Source of the DNA: a bacterium
Lineage (GTDB): Bacteria; Verrucomicrobiota; Verrucomicrobiae; JAJYAR01
Assembly: GCA_021779435.1 (NCBI GenBank)
Contig: JAJYAR010000162.1
Span: forward strand, 1-6,558
Direction of reading: 5' to 3'
Length of the DNA: 6,558 bases
Made by a program: the position numbers and the translations under genes. The notes below the pieces were generated by a model. That model made no database searches. It was not told the DNA's origin and saw nothing but the letters and a program-made list of their open reading frames with translations. How positions within the stretch are numbered: position 1 is the first letter of the stretch; the number at the start of each line of letters is the position of its first letter. This document shows, one piece after another, positions 1 to 5,997 of the stretch.

Positions 1-70
1 TCTTACGTCCCACAACTCTCTTGGCATATTGAACTGGAATTCTTCTTTCCGCCTGGTTCAACCAGATTAC
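1..70 (-). pseudogene. secY: SecY fragment (protein translocase channel) fused to the antiporter frame
   Basis: The last 23 complete codons before the window edge encode IWLNQAERRIPVQYAKRVVGRK, preceded by Val. This is the well-known SecY stretch after a membrane helix, just before the region usually reading YGGQ...PLKVN. SecY is the core channel of the Sec translocon in the inner membrane. The codons differ from everything downstream: three AGA arginines in 23 codons, plus ATT, CCA, GTT, CAA and TAT. The first 60 bases are 45% G+C, whereas the neighbouring genes are clearly richer and use CGC/CGG for arginine. The SecY part therefore seems to come from a lower-GC genome or locus. It is called a fragment because its N-terminal half is replaced by antiporter sequence; the C-terminal half is outside the window. 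Confidence 0.8.
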
Positions 71-619
71 AGCCATGATAACCACCACAAACAGCGGCTC
101 GGTGAAGTTCACCGTGTTGCCGATGTAGCCCAGCACGGCATCCCACCCGAACCGGAGCGCAATGGCCGCGGCGAGCACCACGGCCCAGATACCGAACACC
201 GCCTCAATCTCTCCGAGAAAATGCAGCAGCTGTCCCTTGAAGCTGACCTCCTTCGGGTTGCCATCCTCGTCAAATTCGCCCGGTTGTCCGCTGTTCGCCG
301 TACGCGAGGCGTGCGCCGCCTCCGCCTCGTGCGCCCAGTGGCGTATCTTCGCGGTCAGGAAGGTGTGCACGATGGCCAGCAGGAAGATGACCGTCGTGAC
401 CAGATTGAACGGTTCGGCCTGCACCCGCAGGACCAGCGCGTCCCAGAGTCCCGTGCCCGGCTGTTCGGCGTAGGTCGACAACGCGCGCGGCAACACCGGC
501 GCCGTCGCTCCCGACGCAGCCCAGGCGTCGCCTGCCCAGAGTGCAGCGGGAAAGAGCAGCATTCGGCTGAACGCGGGCCGGGGCGTGACGCATACGCGCG
601 CGTCGGGAGGACGTGTCAT
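1..619 (-). CDS. Putative Na+/H+ antiporter, N-terminal part, running in frame into a SecY fragment
   Basis: The frame opens at ATG 619 and stays open to the window edge (206 codons). Residues 1-183 resemble the putative Na+/H+ antiporter family (Pfam Na_H_antiport_3 type), inner-membrane proteins found often in PVC bacteria. A signal-like segment (residues 19-35, ending in AWA-A) precedes a hydrophobic span at about 71-90. Next comes a charged loop, then GQLLHFLGEIEAVFGIW (129-145), which I recall as the family hallmark, leading into a membrane span. The family motif FTEPLFVVVIM follows at 172-182. From about residue 184 the protein becomes SecY, so the antiporter's second half is missing. 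An in-frame ATG at 631 is an alternative start; neither start has a clear Shine-Dalgarno. The gene is divergent from hom. Family assignment is from memory of conserved motifs; ion specificity is unproven. Confidence 0.75.
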   Translation of the reverse strand, partial: MTRPPDARVCVTPRPAFSRMLLFPAALWAGDAWAASGATAPVLPRALSTYAEQPGTGLWDALVLRVQAEPFNLVTTVIFLLAIVHTFLTAKIRHWAHEAEAAHASRTANSGQPGEFDEDGNPKEVSFKGQLLHFLGEIEAVFGIWAVVLAAAIALRFGWDAVLGYIGNTVNFTEPLFVVVIMAVIWLNQAERRIPVQYAKRVVGRK

Positions 620-823
620 GGAGACGAGCATTCGAGAATGTGAACCGGCGGCCCGACCGGGTCTGAGACCTCCGGAGCGAATGCCGCCCCGAACCCGGCG
701 CTAACGGACCCGAATTGCGAAATCTTGCAAGCACCGGGCGCAGCATGTGTTCAGAATTCGCTTTCGCCACGAATCGCAGTTGTCGCCCAGCCGAAGACCC
801 TCTTTGCTCGGCCTCCGTTTATT
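620..823. other. Divergent intergenic region between the antiporter and hom
   Basis: These 204 bp must hold the promoters of both divergent genes. I see no strong sigma-70 pair. A weak plus-strand candidate has TTGCAA at 725-730, but no good -10 box follows at 17 bp. No riboswitch, T-box or threonine/isoleucine-rich leader peptide is evident upstream of hom. The hom reading frame is open upstream to an ATG at 725, but that 33-residue extension does not look like family sequence. Confidence 0.4.
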
Positions 824-2128
824 ATGGACCAACTCAACGTCGGAATGATCGGTGGCGGCACGGTGGGCAGCGGCGTGTTTCACGCGCTGCGGCAAAACGC
901 GGAGTTGATGGCCGCGCGCACGGGAATTCGGCTGACGGTTCGGAAGGTCGCGGTGAAGGCGTTCGATGAGCCCCGCCCCTACCCGATCCCCCAGGAGCTG
1001 ATGACGCTGAACTGGCGCGAAGTGGTCGACGATCCCGAGATCCAGATCGTCACCGAGCTCGTCGGCGGCACCGGCATTGCCAAGACGATGATCCTCGCCG
1101 CGCTCGAGAAGGGGAAGGCCGTCGTGACGGCGAACAAGGCGCTGATCTCCGCCCATGGCCCCGAGCTGTTCGCGGTGGCGAAGAAGAACAACACGAACCT
1201 CTACTTCGAAGCCTCGGTCGCGGGCGGCATCCCGATCATCAAGGTCCTTCGCGAGAGCCTCGTCGGCGACAAGATCGACCGCGTCGACGGAATCGTGAAC
1301 GGCACCTGCAACTACATTCTCACGCGGATGAAGCGCGAAGGCGCGGCGTTTTCCGACGTGCTCGCCGACGCCCAGCGGCTGGGCTACGCGGAGGCGGACC
1401 CGACGCTCGACGTCGACGGACATGACGCCGCCCACAAGATCGGCATTCTCGCCTCGCTGGCCCACGGCTTCTGGGTCGACCACCACGCGATCCACGTCGA
1501 AGGCATCCGCGGACTCACGCCGCTGGACATCCGGTTTGCCGGTCAGCTCGGCTACACGATCAAGCTCCTTGGCATGGTTCGGACGGCGCAGGATTCGGCG
1601 AAAGGAACGCGGATCAGCGTCTCGGTCAGCCCGACGCTCGTCCCCGACGGCCACGTGCTCGCGAGCGTGAACGATGTTTTCAACGCGGTCTTTGTCTCAG
1701 GATTCCCGATCGGCGATACTCTCTATTACGGACGCGGCGCCGGGAAGGACGCGACCGCGAGCGCGGTGTTGAGCGACATCGCCGACGCGGCGCTCGATCG
1801 CCACCACAAGACACCGCAGCGCGTACCCGCTTTCGTGGCGCACGCGAAGGACGGTCAGGTCATTCCCTACGCCGAGACGACATCACGTTTCTACCTGCGC
1901 GTGAGTGTTGCGGACGAACCGGGCGTCATCGCAAAGATCTCCGGCATCATCAGCAACGCGGGCATCAGCCTCGCGTCGATCGTCCAGCCCGAGACGAACG
2001 AGGGAGAGACGGTCCCGCTGATTCTCATGACCCACGCCGCCAAGCGTGCCGCGCTCGACAAGGCCGTTGCGGCGATCGCCGCGCTGCCCGCGGTCAAGGG
2101 ACCGGCGCTTCTGCTGCCGGTGGAATAG
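824..2128 (+). CDS. hom: Homoserine dehydrogenase with C-terminal ACT domain
   Basis: This cytoplasmic enzyme reduces L-aspartate 4-semialdehyde to L-homoserine with NAD(P)H, the branch point to threonine, methionine and isoleucine. At 434 residues it has the normal length of the single-function form. The NAD(P)-binding motif GGGTVG lies at residues 10-15, and VTANKALI includes Lys105. The PROSITE-type signature GYAEADPTLDVDGHDAAHK spans 187-205. By alignment in my head, Glu190, Asp201 and Lys205 match the catalytic Glu208, Asp219 and Lys223 of the yeast enzyme. An ACT domain (about 356-430, with DEPGVIAKISGIISNAGIS) suggests allosteric control, typically by threonine. The start at 824 is chosen because MDQLNVGMIGGG begins the nucleotide-binding fold at once; the frame extends to ATG 725 without family similarity. 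There is no clear Shine-Dalgarno. No thrB, thrC or aspartokinase gene is adjacent. Confidence 0.96.
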   Translation: MDQLNVGMIGGGTVGSGVFHALRQNAELMAARTGIRLTVRKVAVKAFDEPRPYPIPQELMTLNWREVVDDPEIQIVTELVGGTGIAKTMILAALEKGKAVVTANKALISAHGPELFAVAKKNNTNLYFEASVAGGIPIIKVLRESLVGDKIDRVDGIVNGTCNYILTRMKREGAAFSDVLADAQRLGYAEADPTLDVDGHDAAHKIGILASLAHGFWVDHHAIHVEGIRGLTPLDIRFAGQLGYTIKLLGMVRTAQDSAKGTRISVSVSPTLVPDGHVLASVNDVFNAVFVSGFPIGDTLYYGRGAGKDATASAVLSDIADAALDRHHKTPQRVPAFVAHAKDGQVIPYAETTSRFYLRVSVADEPGVIAKISGIISNAGISLASIVQPETNEGETVPLILMTHAAKRAALDKAVAAIAALPAVKGPALLLPVE

Positions 2129-2352
2129 GCCCGAGATCCCCACACCCCTGGTGACGCCAGTCACAGACTAGCGCTACCGAAAACGGGGTTTTCACGTCAC
2201 TTTCGGGAAGCGCCGGACTCCGACCGGCCTGTTGAGTCAAGCTCCAGGCCGGGGCCGCAGCCCCTGGTGCCCTGGCCGGCGGTCGCGTTCTCCCTCATCC
2301 TCAGACCCCGGCCTCAGTGGAGGCCGGCTACACCAAACCATCACGGTCAGCG
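2129..2352. other. Convergent intergenic region rich in short palindromes
   Basis: These 224 bp separate the 3' ends of hom and the permease. They contain several small inverted repeats: GTGAC/GTCAC (2151-2155 and 2160-2164), GAAAAC/GTTTTC (2179-2184 and 2188-2193), GGGGC/GCCCC (2251-2255 and 2260-2264) and an 8-bp stem at 2308-2327. None has a following T-run on either strand, so none is called an intrinsic terminator. No coding region is supported here. Confidence 0.5.
2308..2327. repeat. Perfect 8-bp stem, 4-base loop palindrome (REP-like unit)
   Basis: CCGGCCTC at 2308-2315 and GAGGCCGG at 2320-2327 pair perfectly around the loop AGTG. The 12-mer just before it, overlapping its first three bases (CCTCAGACCCCG, 2299-2310), recurs exactly at 4986-4997. 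The sequence after the stem (CCGGCTAC) recurs after a related element near 4960. This pattern fits a dispersed intergenic palindromic repeat. It could also act as a bidirectional terminator or mRNA 3'-end stabiliser between the convergent genes, but there is no T-tract. Confidence 0.5.
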
Positions 2353-4788
2353 CTATTCGGCCCGCAGCGCGTCGACCGGCTCGATACGCATCGCGCGGCG
2401 GGCCGGAAGCACGCACGCAAGGATCGCCACAACGAGGAGCAGCCCGGCGACTGCGAGATAAGTCATCGGATCAAACGGACTCACGCCGAACAGGAAGCCC
2501 CGCAACAACCGGCTCACGAGCACGGCGAGGAGCACGCCGGCCCCAATGCCCAGCACCGCCAGCACCATGCCGTGCCGGACAACATCCGTCAGCAGATCCC
2601 TCGGCTGCGCACCGAGCGCCATCCGCACCGCAAACTCCTTCGTCCTTTGCGAAACCGTGTAGGCGATCACGGCGTGCACGCCCATCGCCGCCAAGAACAG
2701 CGCCACGGCGCCGAGAAGCAGCAGGACCTGCGAAGCCATGCGATGCGGGAAGAATACCGCGCCTGAATAGCTGGCCAGCGTCCGGACGGTAAGCAGTTCC
2801 ACCGCGGGATCGATCTCCCGGACCGTTGCCCGAACGATGCCCGCAAGCGTGGCCGAGTCGGCCGCTCCGCGAACGCATACGTTCAAGTCGAGGTCCGGCA
2901 CGCCTTGCAGGTACGGTAGGTAGAGAAACATCCCAGGCTCTTCGTCGATCCGGTTGTACTTTCCGGCTTTCGCAACGCCGACCACCGTTCTCCACGCGCC
3001 ACCCGATCGGAATCGCCGACCGATGGGGTCCTGCCCCGGCCAGAACCGCCGCGCGAAATTCTCGTTCACGATCGCGACTTTCGCCGCGTCCGCATCATCC
3101 GCATCGGTGAAATCGCGTCCGGCCGCCAACGGAATCCTCATCGTCGCAAAATAGCGCGGCGAAATGACAGCGAACTCGTATGTCGGGTCCTCGCCGGGTG
3201 GACGCTGGTAACCTTCCACATCGACGCCGGTCCCCTTGCACCCGAGCAGCCCCAGCGGGAGCCAGCTTGCGAGCGAGGCCTCCTCGACACCCGGCGCGGA
3301 CGCCAGCCTTTGGCGCAGTTCCCTGTAAAAGGGCAACCCTGTCGTCGCGTTGTAGCCGTTCATGCCGATCTGCAGATCAGCAACCACCACGCCGGCGGCC
3401 TTGAATCCGACATCGACCTGTTGCGCCTGCCGCAGCCCTTTTGCGCAGAGCGCCGCACAGACGAGCAACACAAGGGCGAGCGCCACCTCCGCCACGACGA
3501 GCAGCCGCCGCACACGCTGCTGCGCGCGGGACGCGCCGACTCCGCCGCGGCCACCGTCCTTGAGCGTGGTCGCGACATCCGCGCCAGTCACCTGGAGCGC
3601 CGGGGCCATGCCAAAAAGCACTCCCGTCACGACCGTGATCAGAAGCGTGAGGGCAAGCGTCAGCGGATCGAGGTGCGGCGCGAACGAAACCTTCCCGGCA
3701 ATGCCGTCCGGCAAGAGCGCGCGGAGCCCGTTCATCGTCCAGTTCGTCATGACAATCCCGACCGTCCCTCCGATGAGCGCAAGCAGGACACTCTCGGTCA
3801 GGAACTGCCGGATCAGCCGCAAACGACCGGCTCCCGCCGCAAGCCGGATTGCCACCTCGCGACGTCGATCCATGGCGCGCGCGAGCAGGAGGTTGGCGAT
3901 GTTGGCGGTGACGATGAGCTGGACGCCAAGGCTCACGGCAACGAGCAGCCGGAGCGCCGGGCCCATCACTGTCGGACCACCCCACGGCGCCTTCGGCAAC
4001 GGAAGCACCACATGATGAATTTCCCTGTTCTCCTTCGGGTACTCGGCGGTCATCCGTGAATCCACGGTCGAGAGCACCGCCTGCGCCTCGCGAAGCGAAA
4101 CGCCAGGCTGGAGCCGGAGAATATTGTGCCAGCCGCGTGCGTTGCGCTGGGTGAGAAAGTACCGGCCCTGATTTCGGACCTCCGCAATCATCGAGGCAGG
4201 CGCCCAGATGTTTATCTGCAACGGCGGCAACGAGCCTTCGAAGTCGGCCGGCACCACGCCGATGACCGTGAACGCAGTGCGATTGAGGTCCACGACCCTG
4301 CCGAGGATCCCGGGATCCGCGCCGAAACGGCCACGCCACAGGCGCTCGCTGATCACGATGACCGGATTCCCTCCCGGCTTCTGGTCGTCGTCTGCCCGGA
4401 AGGTCCTGCCGATGAGCGGTCGCACTCCCAGGACATCGAAGAAGCCCGCGGTGACGACCTGCGCCTGGAACCATTGCGACGTGCGGTCCACGGTCAGACA
4501 AGCCGCTGTCGGCATGCTGGCTGCCACGCCGGAAAACACGCTCGCCGCCGAACGCCTGATGTCCTGTAGATCCGGGAGCGACACGTTGCCGCCGCCAATA
4601 TTCGACTTCAGAACGACCAGATCCCCCTGCCGCTCCACCCCGGGCATAGGCCGAAGGACCAGCTGCTCGAGCCAGCTGATCGCCGTGGCGTTCGCCGCGA
4701 TGCCAAGTGCGAGCGACAGCACGACAACCGCGGTGAATCCGGGGGCCTTTGCAAACTGACGGAAAGCGAAACGAATGTCGTTGAGCAT
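2353..4788 (-). CDS. ADOP-type duplicated MacB/FtsX ABC transporter permease
   Basis: This 811-residue inner-membrane protein has the layout of the acidobacterial duplicated orphan permease (ADOP) family: two MacB periplasmic-core plus FtsX units in tandem. The opening MLNDIRFAFRQFAKAPGF and first membrane span (18-38) are typical. The first periplasmic core covers about 50-270. The first FtsX unit (about 280-400) contains NIANLLLARAMDRRREVAIR. A repeat membrane span (427-447) starts the second half, with its periplasmic core at about 455-675. The second FtsX unit (685-800) carries the parallel motif YTVSQRTKEFAVRMALGA and ends in a PARRAMRIEPVDALR tail. About eight membrane spans are visible. 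MacB relatives move lipoproteins, peptides or drugs, or transmit force; the substrate here is unknown. The start at 4788 matches the family N-terminus; ATG 4896 would add 36 unlike residues. There is no Shine-Dalgarno and no ATPase gene beside it. Confidence 0.92.
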   Translation of the reverse strand: MLNDIRFAFRQFAKAPGFTAVVVLSLALGIAANATAISWLEQLVLRPMPGVERQGDLVVLKSNIGGGNVSLPDLQDIRRSAASVFSGVAASMPTAACLTVDRTSQWFQAQVVTAGFFDVLGVRPLIGRTFRADDDQKPGGNPVIVISERLWRGRFGADPGILGRVVDLNRTAFTVIGVVPADFEGSLPPLQINIWAPASMIAEVRNQGRYFLTQRNARGWHNILRLQPGVSLREAQAVLSTVDSRMTAEYPKENREIHHVVLPLPKAPWGGPTVMGPALRLLVAVSLGVQLIVTANIANLLLARAMDRRREVAIRLAAGAGRLRLIRQFLTESVLLALIGGTVGIVMTNWTMNGLRALLPDGIAGKVSFAPHLDPLTLALTLLITVVTGVLFGMAPALQVTGADVATTLKDGGRGGVGASRAQQRVRRLLVVAEVALALVLLVCAALCAKGLRQAQQVDVGFKAAGVVVADLQIGMNGYNATTGLPFYRELRQRLASAPGVEEASLASWLPLGLLGCKGTGVDVEGYQRPPGEDPTYEFAVISPRYFATMRIPLAAGRDFTDADDADAAKVAIVNENFARRFWPGQDPIGRRFRSGGAWRTVVGVAKAGKYNRIDEEPGMFLYLPYLQGVPDLDLNVCVRGAADSATLAGIVRATVREIDPAVELLTVRTLASYSGAVFFPHRMASQVLLLLGAVALFLAAMGVHAVIAYTVSQRTKEFAVRMALGAQPRDLLTDVVRHGMVLAVLGIGAGVLLAVLVSRLLRGFLFGVSPFDPMTYLAVAGLLLVVAILACVLPARRAMRIEPVDALRAE

Positions 4789-4905
4789 GGCGCGACACCA
4801 GCCGAGCGCGGCCAGTGTGCTCCGGCAATTAGCAACCGCCGTTCCAACTTGGGCGTCCGTTCTATCCGGGGGTCGGTGACCACGGCGAGTTTCCACGGCG
4901 CGCCA

Positions 4906-4926
4906 GCCCTTCGACGCACTCAGGGC
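4906..4926. repeat. Short hairpin motif GCCCT-TCGACGCACTC-AGGGC
   Basis: GCCCT at 4906-4910 pairs with AGGGC at 4922-4926 around an 11-base loop. The word CCCTTCGACGCACTCAGGGC resembles a CCCTTCGAC...CTCAGGGC motif that I recall in many environmental genomes between genes, probably a dispersed small palindrome. Only one copy is in this window, so repeat status rests on recall. Confidence 0.35.
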
Positions 4927-4959
4927 GGGCCGTTCGCACCCTGCGCGCGATTCTCAGTT

Positions 4960-4997
4960 CCCCGGCCCACGGCGGAGACCGGCTACCTCAGACCCCG
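4960..4997. repeat. Degenerate second copy of the intergenic palindromic repeat
   Basis: CCCCGGCC...GGAG.CCGGCTAC at 4960-4986 parallels CCCCGGCC...GGAGGCCGGCTAC at 2307-2331, with a changed, one-base-longer middle. It is followed by CCTCAGACCCCG (4986-4997), an exact match to 2299-2310. The module order is swapped: the 12-mer precedes the palindrome in the first copy and follows it here, as expected if both derive from a tandem array of alternating units. The stem is mostly lost in this copy. Confidence 0.4.
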
Positions 4998-5067
4998 CGA
5001 TCCCAGGCGTCGAAACCGGGAGCGGCGCATTCCGGAAATGGGACGTGCGGGGGCGAGCGCGGTCCGG

Positions 5068-5263
5068 CGAGTAGAGCGGTGCTTCAGCACGTTCTCGGCG
5101 TGATGCCGGCGCCAGTGTGGATTCCGGGGAAGCTCCAACCCTCCAAAAGGCCAAACAAAAGAGGCTCGAAATTCGGGTTTTCGAGCCTCCGGCTTCTTCG
5201 GCGTTGGAATTTGGGATGCGGCGTTTTCGTCCCCACGCACATGCTGAAGCACCGCGCCACCCG
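5068..5263. repeat. MITE-like inverted-repeat element, about 196 bp
   Basis: GCGGTGCTTCAGCA at 5076-5089 has a perfect 14-base reverse complement at 5242-5255. Extending both ways gives arms of 27 bp (5068-5094 and 5237-5263) matching at 22 of 27 positions. A second inner pair (TCCAAC at 5134-5139, GTTGGA at 5203-5208) and a strong hairpin (5161-5189) are nested almost concentrically, so the whole unit could fold into one long branched stem. No transposase or credible ORF lies inside, and I see no clear target-site duplication. The right arm ends 8 bp from the lipoprotein stop codon. It may be a non-autonomous mobile element or a structured 3' UTR. Confidence 0.5.
5151..5189 (-). terminator. 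Intrinsic terminator for the lipoprotein gene
   Basis: GAGGCTCGAAA (5161-5171) and its exact complement (5179-5189) form an 11-bp stem with a 7-base loop. Read on the minus strand the stem is followed by TTTTGTTTGG (5160-5151), a good U-tract. It lies 83 bases after the lipoprotein stop codon and is oriented correctly for it. On the plus strand no T-run follows, so termination is expected mainly for leftward transcripts. It sits at the centre of the inverted-repeat element. Confidence 0.8.
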
Positions 5264-5271
5264 CGAGTGAA

Positions 5272-5835
5272 TCAGAACCGCGCCGAGTACTGCGCGATCG
5301 CGTCCTTGCCGATCCAATCGACGGGCAGCACCCGGTTTTCGCGCGCTGCCTCTTCGATGATCCGTTCCACCGTCATCCGATTGCTCCGGTACAGCGCGCG
5401 ATCGTATTTGTCGCGAGCCAGCCGGTATTCGGGACTGGTTTGTTGCAGCCGCGAATACACCTCGCGCTGATTGCGCTGCCTGTATTCATCCTGCGAACGC
5501 GTCGCGACCGGCTGGTTCTCGAACCACGCCCGGATCTCACGGTAGTTGTCGTCCCGGTTCAGGATCTCCTTGAGTTCCCCATCTGCCCGAAGGAACTCGT
5601 TGCGCGCATCACGAAGGTCCGGAAAGCGGTCGTAGAACGACTCCACTTCGCGGAACCCGAGGTTGTACACGGGGAATATTTGGCTGCGTTCAACGCAGGC
5701 GAGAAGATGCTGTTGAATGAGGAACTCGTTCCTCGTCCGAAGATCGGCCTTTTCCCAGCGCGCGCTGGTGGTGCTGCAGCCGACGAAGCCGGCCGCGAGG
5801 AGCGTTCCAAGCAGGAACGGGAGTAGTTTCTTCAT
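5272..5835 (-). CDS. Small predicted lipoprotein of unknown function
   Basis: This 187-residue protein begins MKKLLPFLLGTLLAAGFVGC: two lysines, a hydrophobic core and a lipobox-like ending with Cys20. That predicts a type II signal peptide and lipid anchoring in the envelope. Phe at -3 is unusual, though Val-Gly-Cys is acceptable. The mature part is charged and probably helical, rich in Arg, Glu, Asp, Gln and Tyr/Phe, with no further membrane span, and ends in YSARF. I do not recognise a domain. A GGGG/CCCC pair just upstream of ATG 5835 (5836-5839 and 5845-5848) could fold over the start region, and no standard Shine-Dalgarno is visible. A good terminator follows on the same strand. The methyltransferase gene lies 162 bp upstream on the same strand, probably separately transcribed. 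Confidence 0.85.
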   Translation of the reverse strand: MKKLLPFLLGTLLAAGFVGCSTTSARWEKADLRTRNEFLIQQHLLACVERSQIFPVYNLGFREVESFYDRFPDLRDARNEFLRADGELKEILNRDDNYREIRAWFENQPVATRSQDEYRQRNQREVYSRLQQTSPEYRLARDKYDRALYRSNRMTVERIIEEAARENRVLPVDWIGKDAIAQYSARF

Positions 5836-5997
5836 GGGGTGGCGCCCCGAGCCGGCGGATTGATTGGGGAGTGCCGGAAGCGGGATCGGCCCGGAGCGAA
5901 CACGCTTCCTATGTCGGTGACAATCGAGGACTACCCGCCACGGGCCATATAAGGACGCTTTGTTGCCGACAGAGAACCTCTGTTTGCACCGACGGGC
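5836..5997. other. Intergenic region between the methyltransferase and lipoprotein genes
   Basis: This 162-bp gap should hold the lipoprotein promoter. On the minus strand TTGTCA occurs at about 5924-5919, but the sequence 17 bp on (TTCGCT) is a poor -10 box. A small hairpin, ACAGAG/CTCTGT around AAC (5969-5974 and 5978-5983), lies just after the methyltransferase stop. It might mark the transcript end but has no U-tract on that strand. Confidence 0.35.

Larger units (their letters stand above)
4789..5067. other. Non-coding gap upstream of the permease
   Basis: I see no supported gene here. The stretch holds the permease's promoter region, where no clear -35/-10 pair was found, and two short repeat-like motifs described separately at 4906-4926 and 4960-4997. 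Open frames crossing it on both strands are arginine-rich or low-complexity and match nothing I recognise. Confidence 0.5.

Noticed and set aside
29..643. A 204-codon plus-strand open frame over the antiporter
   Set aside because: It has no hydrophobic segments or family motifs, while the opposite strand encodes recognisable antiporter and SecY sequence.
725..823. Upstream start for hom at ATG 725
   Set aside because: The added 33 residues show no homoserine dehydrogenase similarity, and the nucleotide-binding fold begins directly at 824.
701..1654. A 317-codon minus-strand open frame opposite hom
   Set aside because: It lies almost entirely over the confidently identified hom gene. Its protein is Arg/Asp/Val-rich with no recognisable motif, as expected for an antisense shadow in high-GC DNA.
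2179..2193. GAAAAC/GTTTTC hairpin as the hom terminator
   Set aside because: The stem is only 6 bp and mostly A-T, with no T-run after it.
3310..4059. Plus-strand open frames inside the permease (also 4126-4569 and 2317-2766)
   Set aside because: They are antisense to a gene with clear family motifs along its whole length. Their proteins are low-complexity and rich in Arg, His and Gln.
5079..5317. Small open frames on both strands inside the inverted-repeat element
   Set aside because: They overlap the terminator and repeat arms, have no start signals, and read as translated repeat sequence.
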